Part shown: positions 24,653 through 37,992 of the stretch, one piece after another
Numbering within the stretch: the first letter of the stretch is position 1
Layout of the letters: each line of letters begins with the position of its first letter
Assembly: GCA_028023455.1 (NCBI GenBank)
Contig: JAQFVV010006507.1
Span: forward strand, 498,001 to 562,000
Source: Epiperipatus broadwayi
Taxonomy: Eukaryota > Onychophora > Udeonychophora > Euonychophora > Peripatidae
Direction of reading: 5' to 3'
DNA length: 64,000 bases
The notes under the pieces: generated by a model
Databases searched by the model: none
What the model saw: the letters and a program-made list of their open reading frames with translations, nothing else
What the model was told of the DNA's origin: nothing
Position numbers and translations under genes: made by a program

Positions 24653-24851
24653 CGAATAATTCAACCGATGACATATTACCCTGAAGGCATATCAGTCTAA
24701 TCTTGCGATTTTTAAGATAACATCTCCAAGTGATCTGCAGACACATGTAATCGCTAAAATGTGTCCGCAGATCATGTGAACATGGTACGTTAAAAATCGC
24801 AAGATTAGACTGATATGCCTTCAGGGTAATACATCATCGGTTGAATTATCC
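24653..24851. repeat. ~200-bp hairpin-forming end of the transposon
   Basis: The terminal block AATTCAACCGATGA..TATTACCCTGAAGGCATATC..CTAATCTTGCGATTTTTAA recurs inverted at about 24,792-24,851. A second, inner inverted pair (GATCTGCAGACACAT against ATGTGTCCGCAGATC) fills the centre. The whole stretch could fold into one long hairpin. Copy 1 keeps the inner hairpin but lacks the outer inverted arm. Confidence 0.85.
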
Positions 24852-25809
24852 AGGTCACGTGATAAAAACTATTCAAAAATTAAAAAAATCTGACGCAGGT
24901 CAGGCAAATAGTAAAAAAAAAAATAAAAATGTACATGCATGCGTCAAAATAATTTAGAAAAAACTATATTATAATTTATAAAACCACCCTATATTATGCT
25001 CAATTATAAAAAACAGCACGTAGCGCTGGAGTTGGTGGGGGGGGGGGGCCCTTTGTGTTTTTGACAAGCTGAAGGCTTGGCATACACCTATACCTTATAT
25101 TACTCTCATAGCTGTAATTCAGAAATTAAAAATTAAATTAAAATGTAATTCAATGTAAATTTGAGAATTGTAGAAATATTAACAAAAAAATTTTGTAAAT
25201 TTTAAATAAACAGCTAAATAAAAAAGACAATTTAATGCAAATCTGGTGTTAATGGCATCACTCTGTATTACTCTTATAGCTGTAATTTTTATAATGGCCG
25301 ATGAATTTACGAAAAATAATTTGAGAATTGTAGAAATATTAATAAAAAGTTTTTATAATTGCCGATGAATTTACGAAAAATAATTTGAGAATTGTAGAAG
25401 TATTAACAAAAAGTTTTTGTAAATTTAAAATAAACAAATAAAACCCTTTACCCGAATTAATGCGAATCTGTTATTAATGGCATCCTTGGAAAAATGTGTT
25501 ATCACATGCATTCGGTAAGTTTAAAAACGTACTGTATATCCCAAATTTTGTTTAAAAAAATTATTGAAAATTATTTACACATAAAACGTAATTCAATGTA
25601 AGTTTCAGAATTGTAGAAATATTAACAAAAATTTTTTGTAAATTTTAAATAAACAGCTAAATAAAAAAGACGCGATTTAATGCAAATCTGGCATTAATGG
25701 TATCACTTTGTATTACTCTCATAGCTGTAATTTTTATAATTGCTGATGAATTTACGAAAAATAATTTGAGAAGAAATATTAACAAAAAGTTATTATAATT
25801 GCCGATGAA

Positions 25810-26235
25810 TTTTTCAGAATTGTAGAAATATTAACAAAATTTTTTTGTAAATTTAAAATAAACAGATAAATAAAAAACACTTTACCAGAATAAATTATTT
25901 ACACATTAAACGTAATTCAATGTAAGTTTCAGAATTGTAGAAATATTAACAAAAAATTTTTGTAAATTTAAAATAAACAGATAATTAAAAAAACATTTTA
26001 CCGGAATAAATTATTTACACATTAAATGTAATTCAATGTAAGTTTCAGAATTGTAGAAATATTAACAAAAAAGTTTTGTAAATTTAAAATAAACAGATAA
26101 ATAAAAAACACTTTACCGGAATAAATTATTTACACATTAAACATAATTCAATGTAAGTTTCATAATTGTAGAAATATTAACAAAAAATATTTGTAAATTT
26201 AAAATAAACAGATAAATAAAACACTTTACCCAAAT
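25810..26235. repeat. ~117-bp tandem repeat array inside the transposon
   Basis: Three full units and one partial unit, each with TTATTTACACATTAAACGTA, ATTCAATGTAAGTTTCAGAA, TTGTAGAAATATTAACAAAA and ATAAACAGATAAATAAAA. Starts of the ATTCAATGTAAG box at about 25,914, 26,031 and 26,147 give the period. Related single units lie near 25,150 and 25,590. Confidence 0.85.
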
Positions 26236-26641
26236 TAACATCTCAAAAAAGTAACTGTGATGCCATGGATAGCAAAATCGCAATAGACAAAAAAATCAAA
26301 AAAATTCTCAAACCTCTCTACAAATTTTAAATCTCGCGGGTGAAAAAAAAATTGACTCTCTGATGGATTAATCACGCCAGTCACTTGGTTACCATGACAA
26401 CATTGTCATGCAAAAAACGTCGATGTCTACCGGAAGGGAAATTGGTAAGTCAAAAACGTCATCGGTTGAATTATCCATAAGTACCAAATAGAAAATTGAT
26501 ATTTTAATCACTTATTATATAAAATGGCAGATTAGAAGTTTTATAAACATCACAACATGTGTGGATCTTATTTGATCCTAGTCTAATGATCTAGAAAGAT
26601 GTGAAACATTGATATGGCCTGCAGATCCATTGCTTCAATAG

Positions 26642-29600
26642 ATTGAGGGAAAAAGTGGATTTAGCCACAAGAATTTGCTGTTAGTCGCAATTAATAATTG
26701 ATTGGTAACATCAAAGGCTAAAGTGTATTTCGATTTTAATATTTTTATTCATTATTGCAATAAAAATTTGTAGAATGATTTAATTTATCATAATGAACTT
26801 GCTGAAAATATTAAAGGTATTATTAGCAGAATGTTAATAAAAATGGATTTCCACATTTTCTTACCTATAAAAAAGCATTCTGAGTTTAAATCAATATAAA
26901 AACTTGTATTTGTAATAAAAAAGAACTCGTTTTACTTTAACAACAAAAAAAGCCGTTTTAGATTTAAAACGTAAACTTACTTACCCTCAGAAATTATCAA
27001 TTAGTATTAAATGATATAGATATTTTCTTGGTAACATTAAAGACTAGCATTTATTTCAATTTTGTGAATATTATCTCACATTTGTGTTCATTACTATAAT
27101 TAAAATTTATAGATTCCTGTAATTCATTGGGAACAACTTTAAAATTTTTGCAGAATGGCACAAGTAAAAAATTGCCATTTGGGTTTATATCCATACATCA
27201 ATTTGAATTTGAAGTAACAGATGACTCATATTGCTTCAACAAAATACTCCAACAAAATGTTCTTATAGGTTTAAAAGAAAAACTTGTTTAGGCTTAACAT
27301 GTGTCAAAGAATCATAATTAATCATTTTTATGTATCATCAAATATTAATGTTTATCTTTACATCATGGATACTATCAACTCATTTCTATTGTTTTAATAA
27401 AGCCAATCAATAGAAATATTTAATCCAACATAAAGGTCATGTTGCAAAAGTTAAAAATATTATTTTAAAAATTATTCAGAAACATGCAATCCTTCCAAAT
27501 TCTCACATCTAAGAAATTGCTTTCTGAGATTAAATCCAGATAAGAATATGGGTTTGCTGTAAAAATACCAGTGTTTCTTCAATCAATGCCCCTAAACAAA
27601 GAAGTTTAGATAGGTTCAATTGACTTACTTGTTTAGCTCCCAAAACTATAAATTTGTAAAAAATTAATATATTCTTGATAACACCAAATGTTAACGTTAT
27701 TTCAATTTCATGCATATTATCAGTTCATTTGTATTTATAATTATAATTACAATCCAGAAATACTTTTAATTGAACATATAAAACTTACTGGAGAATTTTA
27801 AAATATTATTTGTCTAATATCAAAAAAGCTGTTATTCATTCATATTTTCATATCAATAAAATTAGCTTTAAAAGTTTAAATTCTAGTAAAAACTTGTATT
27901 TGAAATAAAACAGAATAATTTCACTTCAACAACGTCCCGAAAAAAAAAATCTATTATTAGTTTAGGAGAAAAATCTGCTTACCCTCAGGATTTGTCAAAA
28001 ACTAATAAAAGATAATATTTGGTAATATCAAATAATGTTTATTTTTATTTCTTGAACATTATCTCTTCATTGCGATTCATTATCATGATACCAAAACTAT
28101 TTAATTAAATACATTTAATTCAACATATATATATATATATATAATTCTCTTCTATAAAAATATTTTTGATGTGTTTCAATCCATGTAAGAATTTGAATTT
28201 GAAATAGGATCTTTTTCACTTTAGCAAAAAATCTCCATCATAAGCACTGTTTTAAGATTAAAAGAAAATTTGGGTTAAGCTCAGAAACCACTTTATAGTA
28301 GTAATTGATAATTTCTAGGTAAAATCAAACATCAATGTTTATCTTTATTTCATAAATGTTATCATATCAGTTCTAGGTTTTCATAATAACAATCCATAGA
28401 AACATTTAATCTAATATAGACATCTTCTAGAGAGGTTATACATATTATTTTAAAAAAAATGGTGAGAAAGATACAATTCTAACAAATACTCACTTTTATA
28501 AAAATAGGTTTTTAAGATTAAATCCGTATAAATACATAGGTTTAAAATAAGAGGGTGCCCATGTTCTTTCAATTAATGATGTTCAACAAAGGAGCTAATG
28601 TAGGTTTAGTAGACAAATTTGTTTAGGCCCCAAAAATATAGATGAATAAAAATTAATAAATTTTTGAAAACATGTTAATGTTTATTTCAATTTTATGAAT
28701 ATTATCAATTTATTTGTATTCATGACTATGATAGCAATTTAGAGAAACTTTTAATTAAACATATATAATTAATTTCTGGAAAATTTAACACACTACTTTT
28801 CTAATGTCTAAAATGACGTTTTTCATTAACATTCCTACTTCAAAAATATTAGCTTTCTAACTTTAAATCCAAATAAGAACTTGATTTTGAAATAAAGAGA
28901 ACTTGTTCAGTTTAGTAAAATCCTCCAACAAAAAGAGCTATTATTGTTTTAGGAGAAAAATCGGTTCAACCTGAGAATTTGTCAAACACTAGTAACTGAT
29001 CATTTTTGATAACATAAAGTAATGGTGTTTACCTTTATATCATGTATATTACATAATCATTATTATTTATTATTATAATATCAATCTACTAAAACATGCA
29101 ATTCAACATACATATAAACCTACTAGAGAACTTGAAAGTATTATTTGCCTAATATCAACGAAAATGCCATTTTTCTACAGTCTCACTCTTACAAAAATAA
29201 TGTTCTGAGTTTAAATAAATATAGAAACACTGGTGTAAAGCAAAGGAAGATTGTTTTTACTTCAACAAAATACTCCAAGAAACTACTTTATGGAAAATAA
29301 TTGATTAGCATCAAGAATGATCAATTACTATTAAATAATATTTTTGACAACATCACACCCTAAAATTTCTCTTTATTTCATGAATATGCCCAGAATGTTT
29401 ATTCATTATTATGATCCCAATTTGTAGAACAATTTAATTTAGCATATATAACTCCTTGAAGAATTTGAAAATATTATTTGCTGAATGTCAATGGAAAAGC
29501 TATTTTTTAAAACCTCCCACTTTCAAAAATAGTTTTATATTTTTAAAGTCAGAGAAACTCCAGTTAAAAATCCTATTGTTGGTGTAACAGAAAAGTTTTT

Positions 29601-30900
29601 CTTAGCATCAGGAACTATCATTTAGGAATAATTGATAATTTCAGGGTAACATCAAATGTTACATCTTTATTATCATTATCTCATTATTTTTATTCATTAT
29701 TGTAATAGCAATCTATATAAATATTTCCTCTAACATAAATACAATTGTATGGAAAAGTTGAAAATATTATTTTCAAATGTCAAGAATAATACTATATATT
29801 CATATTTTCACACATACAAAAATAACTTCCCATGTGTAATTTCATATAAAAGATTAGGCATGAAGAATAAGACGATGCCTTTTACTCAAAATTCCAACAA
29901 ATGAGCCATTAGAGATTTAGCAAGAATTCATACATAGCCTCAGGAAATGTCAATAAATAGTAATGGACAATATTTTGATAAAATATCAAACATTAATGTT
30001 TAGCTCAATTTCACAAGTATGGTGTTTTTATTTCTATTCAATATTATAATTACAATGTTTACAAACATTTAATTAAACAAATGCATGTTGCTTAAAAAGT
30101 TAAAAAATATTTGTAGAATATAAAGAAAAATGCTGTTTTTCTGCATTTTGGCATATATAAAAATAAATTTTTGAATTTGAAACCATATAAAAACTTATGT
30201 TTGAAATTAAAAAAAAAGAATCCTATTCACTTTATAAAAAGATTTGCAACATAAATGTCATCCCCAACTTAAATGCTATTATATGACTAGCAGAAAACCT
30301 GAGTTAGCCTCAGAAATAATTAATTAGTAGTAATTGATAACTACTAGTATATTTATTTCGTAGGAGCTGTCACATAATTTCGATTTATGTAATAATAGCA
30401 ATTCTAATGGCATTTAATCCAATATATACATCTAGCAAAAAAAATTAAAAACATTATTTAATAAATGATGATAAAGACACAAATCTATCTCTGTTAATTA
30501 AATCATTGATCTGAACAAAGGAGAGAATGTACGTGTAGTAGGCAAACTTGCTTAGCCAAAATAATTATATATTAGTAAAAATTAATATATTTTCCATAAC
30601 ATCAAGTGTTAATGATATTTTCAGTTTTGTGGATATTATAATTTCATTTGTATTCATGATTATAATAACAATACAGAGAAACTTTTAATTCATCATATAT
30701 AATTTTCTGGAGAATTTAAAAGTATTATATTTCTAATGTCCAAATATGTATTATTTGTTCACATTCTCACTTTGTTAAAAATAGCTTTCAGAGTTTAAAT
30801 ACAAAGAAGAACTTGGGTTTGAAATAAAGAAGATCATTATGAAGGGTCAATTAAGAATAATTAAAAATTTCTTGGTAACATTAAATGTTTATATATATTG
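26642..30900. repeat. Degenerate ~340-bp satellite, block E (longest)
   Basis: About 13 monomers. The TTATTCATTATTATAATA-like box recurs near 26,747, 27,086, 27,390, 27,735, 28,080, 28,385, 28,720, 29,065, 29,400, 29,690, 30,035, 30,390 and 30,650. Several intervals are 335-345 and others about 300, which fits one period with deletions. Monomers look only 60-75% alike. No insertion interrupts the block. It fades out near 30,900. Confidence 0.87.
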
Positions 30901-31035
30901 CTTACAATAACCCCTCATATGCACTTTAATGGAAAAAAATAATAATGTAATTCCTTTATTTTCTTGTCAGTTTTGACTGTCCTGTAGTCTTTATCATAGC
31001 TACAATACTGAATGATATAAACATATAACCATTAC

Positions 31036-31038
<3 letters not shown>

Positions 31039-31131
<93 letters not shown>
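31039..31131. repeat. (AT)n microsatellite, about 46 units
   Basis: Pure AT dinucleotide run just outside the right edge of the satellite array. Confidence 0.95.
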
Positions 31132-31133
<2 letters not shown>

Positions 31134-34100
31134 AACAATTATTTATAAATTAATATAAATATGTACTTGTAATTATTAAATTAATATAAAAGATATGTAT
31201 TTGTAACTATAATTTATAACCATTTTAATATGTTACATTTGTAACCATAATAAATATTTAGCTAGGGGAAATTATTAATTATTAGATATATGCTATCCAA
31301 TCTGTACCATTTGTAACTATATTAATCTCTCCTAGCATAGATAAAGAAATTACAGAATCACTGTGCCACTTGAAAATATCAGCATTAAAGATTCTTGGTA
31401 TTTATTTCTATATTGAGGCAGTCATCTGAACAATAAAACATACTGGCCAATGTCATCTAATAAAAATAATATTAAATATAGCAACTGAATAAAAGTACCC
31501 ACTGTGAGATTCCTGGAGTGCCTTATGCTTATCTCCAATACTAGGTTCTTCTAACAAAGAATCCTTCCTATTCCTCTTTCCAAATATATAAGACCATTCA
31601 TGGTCATATGCACACATGAGTGCTATTCATGACAATTTATAAAAAAATATATTTTATAAAACTAATATTATGAAGTTGGAAAGGGATGATATCACTCTTT
31701 ATTCAGTTTAGCTAAGTACATGTGTTTTCCCATGAGCGCCACTAGATTGTTTTCAATCTAGATAAATATCTATTTATAGTGTACTTGAGTTCAAACTCAT
31801 TCAGTACATATTTATTACACATGACTTGGATGACTATTGAACAAAAATGACATTCTTACATTTTATCTATATTGATAAAATTACAAGATCCCAATATTAC
31901 CAAAGTTTATACTACAGATCAAAGATTCTTATAGACATTGCTAGCTCATTAGCGTATATTGATGAACAGACATGTATAATCCTATTAATGGCTTCCAAAC
32001 AAGCATGTGAAGACCATTATTGATATTGATGGCCATTTAATTAGATTATTTATCACAATAAAGGTAATAATGATGATGATGATAATAATATCATAATAAT
32101 AATGATAATAATAGTGATATCATAATAATGATTATAATAGTGATGATGATACCAGCCATGGCTTAACAATAAAATCACAACAATAAATTCATCTTTATAA
32201 ACTTATAGGCATCTATTAAAATTATCCTATTTCATACTGGGATTTAATAATACTAACGGTGATGATGGATCATCATGAATCTCTTTGCATAATATTCAAT
32301 TTTCTATAAACCCCTATTTACTAAAATATCTTCATTACGCTAAACATTAAATTTAATGATTATAATTTATTAATGATGATTGATGGCGATCATAACTTTT
32401 ATATAGCATTATTTGAAACATTTTTTTTTAACTAACAACATGATATCCATCTTTGATGAGGATGATCTAAATTCGTGGACACAACACAATTTTAGCTTTC
32501 TATGTTGAACTATAATTATCAAAATTTGGTTATTCTCAAGCATAATCCTTAAATACTTAAATATCAACATTCTAGTTTACCTATTAATTTGCGGACGCTT
32601 AATATTTGTAAGTGATTGCTCAATATATACGAATGGTAATACTTAATAACTGCGAGCAATGATGATGAATTAAAATGATAGAATTAAGATAAAAAAAAAT
32701 AAAACACAATATTATTAATAACAACTCGGAAAACAATTAAGATATATAATTATATTTTATTAACACTACTACTCTTTCTTTCCTTCTTTAAAGTCAAATC
32801 GACAATTAAATAAATGGCTTATTACCATATTAATTCAATACAAAGATTAATATAAAAATTTATATAAGTATAAGCAAATAAACTTAATATACAGGTTTGT
32901 CACTTTTCTTGATATCTCAAAATAAGCTGACTTAAATCAATATTAGAAAAAAAATACATATTCTATAAATGCTTATTTAAGACTTTTCTTACTCATCATA
33001 TCATAAAATATATTTCGGGTGAAACTTGTATATGTCATTTCATTTCCATTCAAATGTAATGCCCTACTTTTCAATTTACCATTTTAAACTAATCCTATAT
33101 AACCTATTCTTTGATGTGTTTGGATAAGCAGTTACACATTCACGCATTCGGTAATGTTAACATATATGTTTAAAATGTATACCCAAAAATTACATATATA
33201 AAAATATCTCTTTCTTTTGCAACCTTATAGCGAGAGAAAATAAAATACATATATTAATTTTTTTTAATATGCAAACGATAAAATAAAAAAAAAAAAACAT
33301 TATAATTGCATATATCTATAGGTTGCTCATTATCATTAACAACTGAAGAACAATTTAAAAAAAACATTTCAACATTACATTATATAATATAAAAACAAAA
33401 AATAATGAAAAATTTAAGTTTAAAGATTTAAATTATGTTTGTGCTATGTTGTGAGATATTGCAAATAACTATAGATAAACTAGTCTTTAATGTTTCTGTA
33501 TCAAAAAAAAGAAAATTGCTTTGACCAGTAAATTAAGGTCTACATTTAATAAGTAAAAGAATAAAATCGGTTAAAGAAAGTTCATATTTACCCATCTACT
33601 TTTACTTCTTATTAATGTCCTGAGTTTGAATTTTCAGACTGCTTTTCTTTGCTCACCAACAACAACAACAAAAAAAAGAAAGTCATTGCAGATACTTTTA
33701 AGATAATGCTGAATCAATTGACTTGCTTTCCCTTTTCTTCAATTCCATTATTATTCACTGTTGGTTGGCTTCCTTTTACCATTTAAAAAAAAATTATTAT
33801 AAGTCCTTTAAATAAGTAGGTACCGGTGGATTTGCTTGTCTCTTTCTTTTAAAAAATACTTGCTGTTGACACTTTAGATGATTGAGGTGTTGATCTATGG
33901 CTTCAAACTTGGTTCTTCACGGCTGTTATAAATTTTCTTTTCATCCTATTTCCTCTTCTCCATTCATTCGAAGGTAATGAACTTTTCATAAGCCAGGAAT
34001 TAGAAACAAGGCATTCCATATAGCTTGTGTGGTTGGCTTCAAAATTTATCATTTTGTTGGTTATTACGGGATACATGACTTCATAGACAGATCAGCGATT

Positions 34101-35164
34101 TTGACCCATTCTGTATTAATCAGGAAGCAGAAAAATGATTTAGCAATGCAAAGGCATAGTATTATGCAGAGCTAAATATGTTAATATCATTTTTTATTAA
34201 TTATAACTAACTTCTAATAAATTCAATCTTGTTCCATTTCTCTTTTCTCCTTTAATATTGCTGGAAATTGCTTTATATAAACGCACATTTCATTTGCTCT
34301 TTTTTTTTCAACTTTCAAAGAGTGAGAGAAGAAAAAAATCAAAGCGTTCACTCTCTTTTTAAAAAAAAATCAGAGCTTCCATTTCTTGCTTAAGGATAAT
34401 AACAAGGAAGGACCGACTGAGTTGAGTCTCAAAATAATAATCATAATCTGAGTGACCCTCTCTCTAAAAAAATTTATGACTAACTGATCATCTCTCTAAA
34501 AAAATTTATGACTGACTGCCTAAAAAAATTGCTTCAATCATTTATATCGCGAATTTCAGCCAAAAGAAAAAAAAACATCTGGAAATCTTTATCTTAAAAA
34601 AAATCAAAGTTTCACAAGTTTGACGTCGGTCACTATCAATAAAGATTTAAAATTGATTGCTATCATTATCTACATCAAAGCACCTCTTTTGTAAAAATAA
34701 TCTTAAGATACAGATAACAACAAAGACGGCCATCTATAGCCATCAGAAATAGGTGTAAAAGCGTTTTTGTATTTGTACAGATATATTCATTCTTCCACAC
34801 GTGTACATTTTTTTATCTCCTAATCTATCAATCTTAATTGCCTTATTTCACACTTTTCTGATTTACTCTATTTTAACAAAATGAAAGTTAAATAAATTTA
34901 ACACATATTATTTAATAATAATATAAAAAATAAAAATAAAAAATTATATAATAAATCAAAACTGCTTATTCATAATAATAAATCCATACATATAAATCTC
35001 TGTATGTATAAAAGAGAAAAAAAATTTTTTTTAAATAATTGAATACTATATATATATATCTACAATATATATATAATATACACACATACATATGTATATC
35101 AAAATTATATACATATATATTCTCAAAATATATATACTTATACATATACAAAATCCATATATAT
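31132..35164. other. AT-rich sequence without a recognisable gene
   Basis: No supported gene. It contains a GAT/AAT-type microsatellite at about 32,062-32,150. A 32-bp tandem duplication lies at 34,459-34,519 (units beginning TCTCTCTAAAAAAATTTATG). A TTTATATAAACGCAC box near 34,272 is a possible TATA element. Open frames such as 34,966-35,193 on the minus strand are translations of TA-rich tracts. Confidence 0.5.
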
Positions 35165-35615
35165 TGTAACGATATATAAATATGTCTTGACATTAATTTT
35201 AAAATAAAAACTTAAAAGTTCGCAAATAAAAGTAAAAAACTAAATGCTAAAATTAAAATGTTTGTTAAATGTATATACATTCACACAGATGCCAAACTTT
35301 AAAAATATTTTTTTTTTAAAAAACAAATAAATAAGTATTTGAACATACTTTTTTATATAAAAAAAAAAGTACAAGATTTAAAAATAAAAACAGGTATTAA
35401 CTAATTCTTGTAATCTGTAAATGGAAATGATTGTTTATGAATTATCGAAAACCAAACTGGCCCTTGGGCTCTTGTATAATTAAAATGATCTGATGAAAGA
35501 TAGATAAGAAAATAAAGACAAATTAGCTTGACCAATGGAAGCACTAAGCCTTGGCTCGGACCCTAACAAAAGTGATAGATTAGTGACGTTTTGTTGATTG
35601 AATCCGTGTGGATAA

Positions 35616-35624
35616 TATAAAAAG
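35616..35624 (+). promoter_or_regulatory. Candidate TATA box, left LTR
   Basis: TATAAAAAG about 450 bp into the LTR, followed by AGAAATACAGTTTTTTCTGAG. The equivalent position of the right LTR also keeps a TATA box, which supports function in the ancestor. Confidence 0.4.
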
Positions 35625-36360
35625 AGAAATACAGTTTTTTCTGAGAGTTCCAGCGTTGTGCGTTTGAAAGGTGGTAGGATGCACATACCACACTCTCTAT
35701 TTAAAAAAGAAAAATGAAAAGACTGTGATACCTTGAACCAGCTATTGCCATCTCCAGAACATTATCTTCCAATGGAGGTGTCACGGGAATTAAAAGCAGA
35801 AACCTGGACTCTTCTACCGTGAGCTATGAACTTTACAAATTAACAACAACAACAAAAAAAGTAATTAAGAACTTTCGTCAATGTTTTTTTTTTTAAAAAA
35901 TTCAGCTAATTTAAATTTTAAAGTGAACTCTTATTTGATTTTCAAATTAATAATTGATTGTTTAAATTTATATAGTTAAGTTTTGCTAAAATCATTTCCA
36001 TTTTATTATTATTATTTGTAGTAATATTTATTGTAGAAATTATTAAATGCATTACATTTAAGTTGGGTATAGACATTGCAGAGATTCGTTAGCGGTTGAT
36101 TATGTTGTGGTTTTCATAGTCGATCAGAATATATAAGTCAACGATGTCATAGGGTGTCTTATGATGAACACCAAAGGGTCTCCTGTATTACCCCAGCAAT
36201 TGACGTTATCGATTGACTTTGTATTTTGATCGGTTGTGTTTAATTTGGAATGTTTTTGACCGTGGAATCTGTGCAGCCGATCTATACTCGACATTATAAA
36301 ACAAATTGTATAAAAATAATCTGTGCAAATGTATTTAAATGTTAAATTTAAGTTGGGCGT

Positions 36361-37992
36361 TGAGCTGATATTTTAAGTCAGCTCATATATATATATAAGC
36401 TCACATATTTATAATTTGTCATAAATATTTTGAAGTTAAATAGTTTGTAAAATGAGAAAAAGAAATTAATTAATTAACAAATGGTTTTGATTTAATGGAA
36501 AGAATAAAAAAAATTTTTGAACTTTTATTTTGAAATAAACAAATAAAAATTGAATATAATTTATAAAGAAAAAAAAAATGTTAAAAGTGTTTAATTAAAA
36601 AGGGAGAAAAATTCGAGAGATAAAAGGGTGGGGAAAAGAAAACAAAATTAGATTCTTGGTAGTAATTATACTCTATTGTTGAAACTTTCACAAAGTAAAA
36701 ATATTTGGTTAGTAATTGCTATTACGCTAATTAAAAAAAAAAGATAAGAAAGAGTGGGAGATAAGATCGCTTTTAGAGAGAGTTGACTTGACTTTAGAGA
36801 CCAGCAAGGACAATAAAGAAAGCAGCTGTGTTTCGAACAATAAAAATTATTAGTATTGAAAGTTAACTTTTGCGGACTCTTGTCAAATGTATAGCGGCTA
36901 AAGTTATCACAACCTTCCCCTTTGGGGGAATTGACCGCCACTCCATCTGAATGAAGCTATCTAGAGAGTTATGGAATGGAAGAAACGGATATTGCTAGCC
37001 GGACAACTAAAGGAACCCTCATGGAATTCGCATATACAAGGACAAAGGCACGACCAATGGAATGTAAAACCTATGAAAATCAGGCCACCCCGCTCTGATC
37101 GATCAGGGTAATTATAAACGTTTAATTAATGAGAACTCTAAGTAAAGCGTAATAGAACTTTATCTTTAATTTAATTTTCATTTATTATGTTTATTACGAA
37201 TGTTTCAACAATAGAGGGGGGAAATAAATTTGTCTAATATTATAATCTATTAATGTTAATTTTCGTTCAAGATTTTTTATGAAATATTGGAAGAACTGTA
37301 TTTTAAATTATTTAATATCTATTCGATCTAGAGAGTATAACAGGGTGGGGGTATAAAAGTGTGTCGCCAAGTAACAGAGAACCTTGGGGCGTTACTCGTT
37401 TGTTAATAGAAAATAAGGAAAGCATTGAATGTATAAGAAAACGAAAGGCACTTATATGTTCATTGTAAGATTTTTTTGCAATTTATTTATTTACCAAAGA
37501 AAGTGAAGTTTAAAAATAAACTTCAGGAAAGATTAAAAATACTATAAGTCATCTTATATACATGTCTGCTAGAATTCGCAGTATTAGTGTAGGCGCGAGT
37601 AAATCTATGGTAAATATTTGGGAAGCATAATTAGAAAGTAAACAGAGGGAAAATCAGATATTGTAAGTCAGTTCTTTCTGGATCAGATAGAATTATAAGG
37701 TTATTAATAATAAATAGTAGTAAAAGAAATTAAAAGTTTTTTTTTGTCCAACGTATTCTTGAATTCTTGAATTATTTATAATAATTAGTTAGTGTTCTTA
37801 AAGGAAAACCCCTGTGAGATTATAATCAAAGTTTATAATCAGTGAATCGTCGTTTGAAAATAAATAAAGACCAGGTTTATGTAAAGTTACGTGACCAGGT
37901 TCCAAGAGAGAAATCCTTGGTGGCGCCCTCGACGAAGATTCTAATAACTAAAATTCAGTTAGTAGGGGAAGAAAGAAAGTTGTCGTGTCACA
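36361..37992. mobile_element. Solo LTR (1,632 bp) nested in the left LTR
   Basis: Starts TGAGCTGATATTTTAAG and ends TGTCACA, so it has TG...CA ends. It is flanked by GCGT at 36,357-36,360 and 37,993-37,996. The right LTR (near 40,184-40,187) has a single GCGT with the same flanks, i.e. the uninterrupted target site. Together these make a retroelement insertion reduced by LTR-LTR recombination the best reading. The strand is not determined. It belongs to neither of the other LTR families seen here. Short open frames inside are not supported as genes. Confidence 0.88.

Larger units (their letters stand above)
24645..26485 (-). mobile_element. Non-autonomous DNA transposon, copy 2 (1,841 bp), nested in the solo LTR
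   Basis: Flanked by an 8-bp direct repeat AAATAGAA (24,637-24,644 and 26,486-26,493). The termini are inverted: left GGTAGTTACGAATAATTC then AACCGATGAC, right (reverse complement) GGTACTTATGGATAATTC then AACCGATGAC. It is the same family as 19,418-20,344 in the opposite orientation. An 8-bp duplication is typical of hAT and a few other superfamilies, but the termini are not a hAT signature I recognise. It has no open frame and is about twice the length of copy 1 because of internal tandem repeats and an extra hairpin at the left end. Confidence 0.85.
21888..26637 (-). mobile_element. Minus-strand solo LTR related to the giant-LTR family, with a nested transposon
   Basis: On the minus strand it starts TGAAGC (26,637 downward) and ends CCGGTACA (21,888), the same terminal bases as the giant LTRs. 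The last 125 bp (21,888-22,012) align to their 3' end at roughly 60-65%, sharing GGGCAGAAT and GAGGTACTTTT. It is flanked by ATAG on both sides (21,884-21,887 and 26,638-26,641). Satellite sequence is interrupted here and resumes in register at 26,642. Without the nested DNA transposon and its duplicated 8 bp, the LTR is about 2.9 kb. The interior (22,013-24,644) is too diverged for me to align; it has no gene. It is clearly older than the 3-12 kb element. Confidence 0.8.

Noticed and set aside
26642-30900. Regularly spaced repeats considered as a CRISPR array
   Set aside because: Period is about 340 bp, monomers are diverged end to end with no constant repeat/unique spacer pattern, and the context is eukaryotic.
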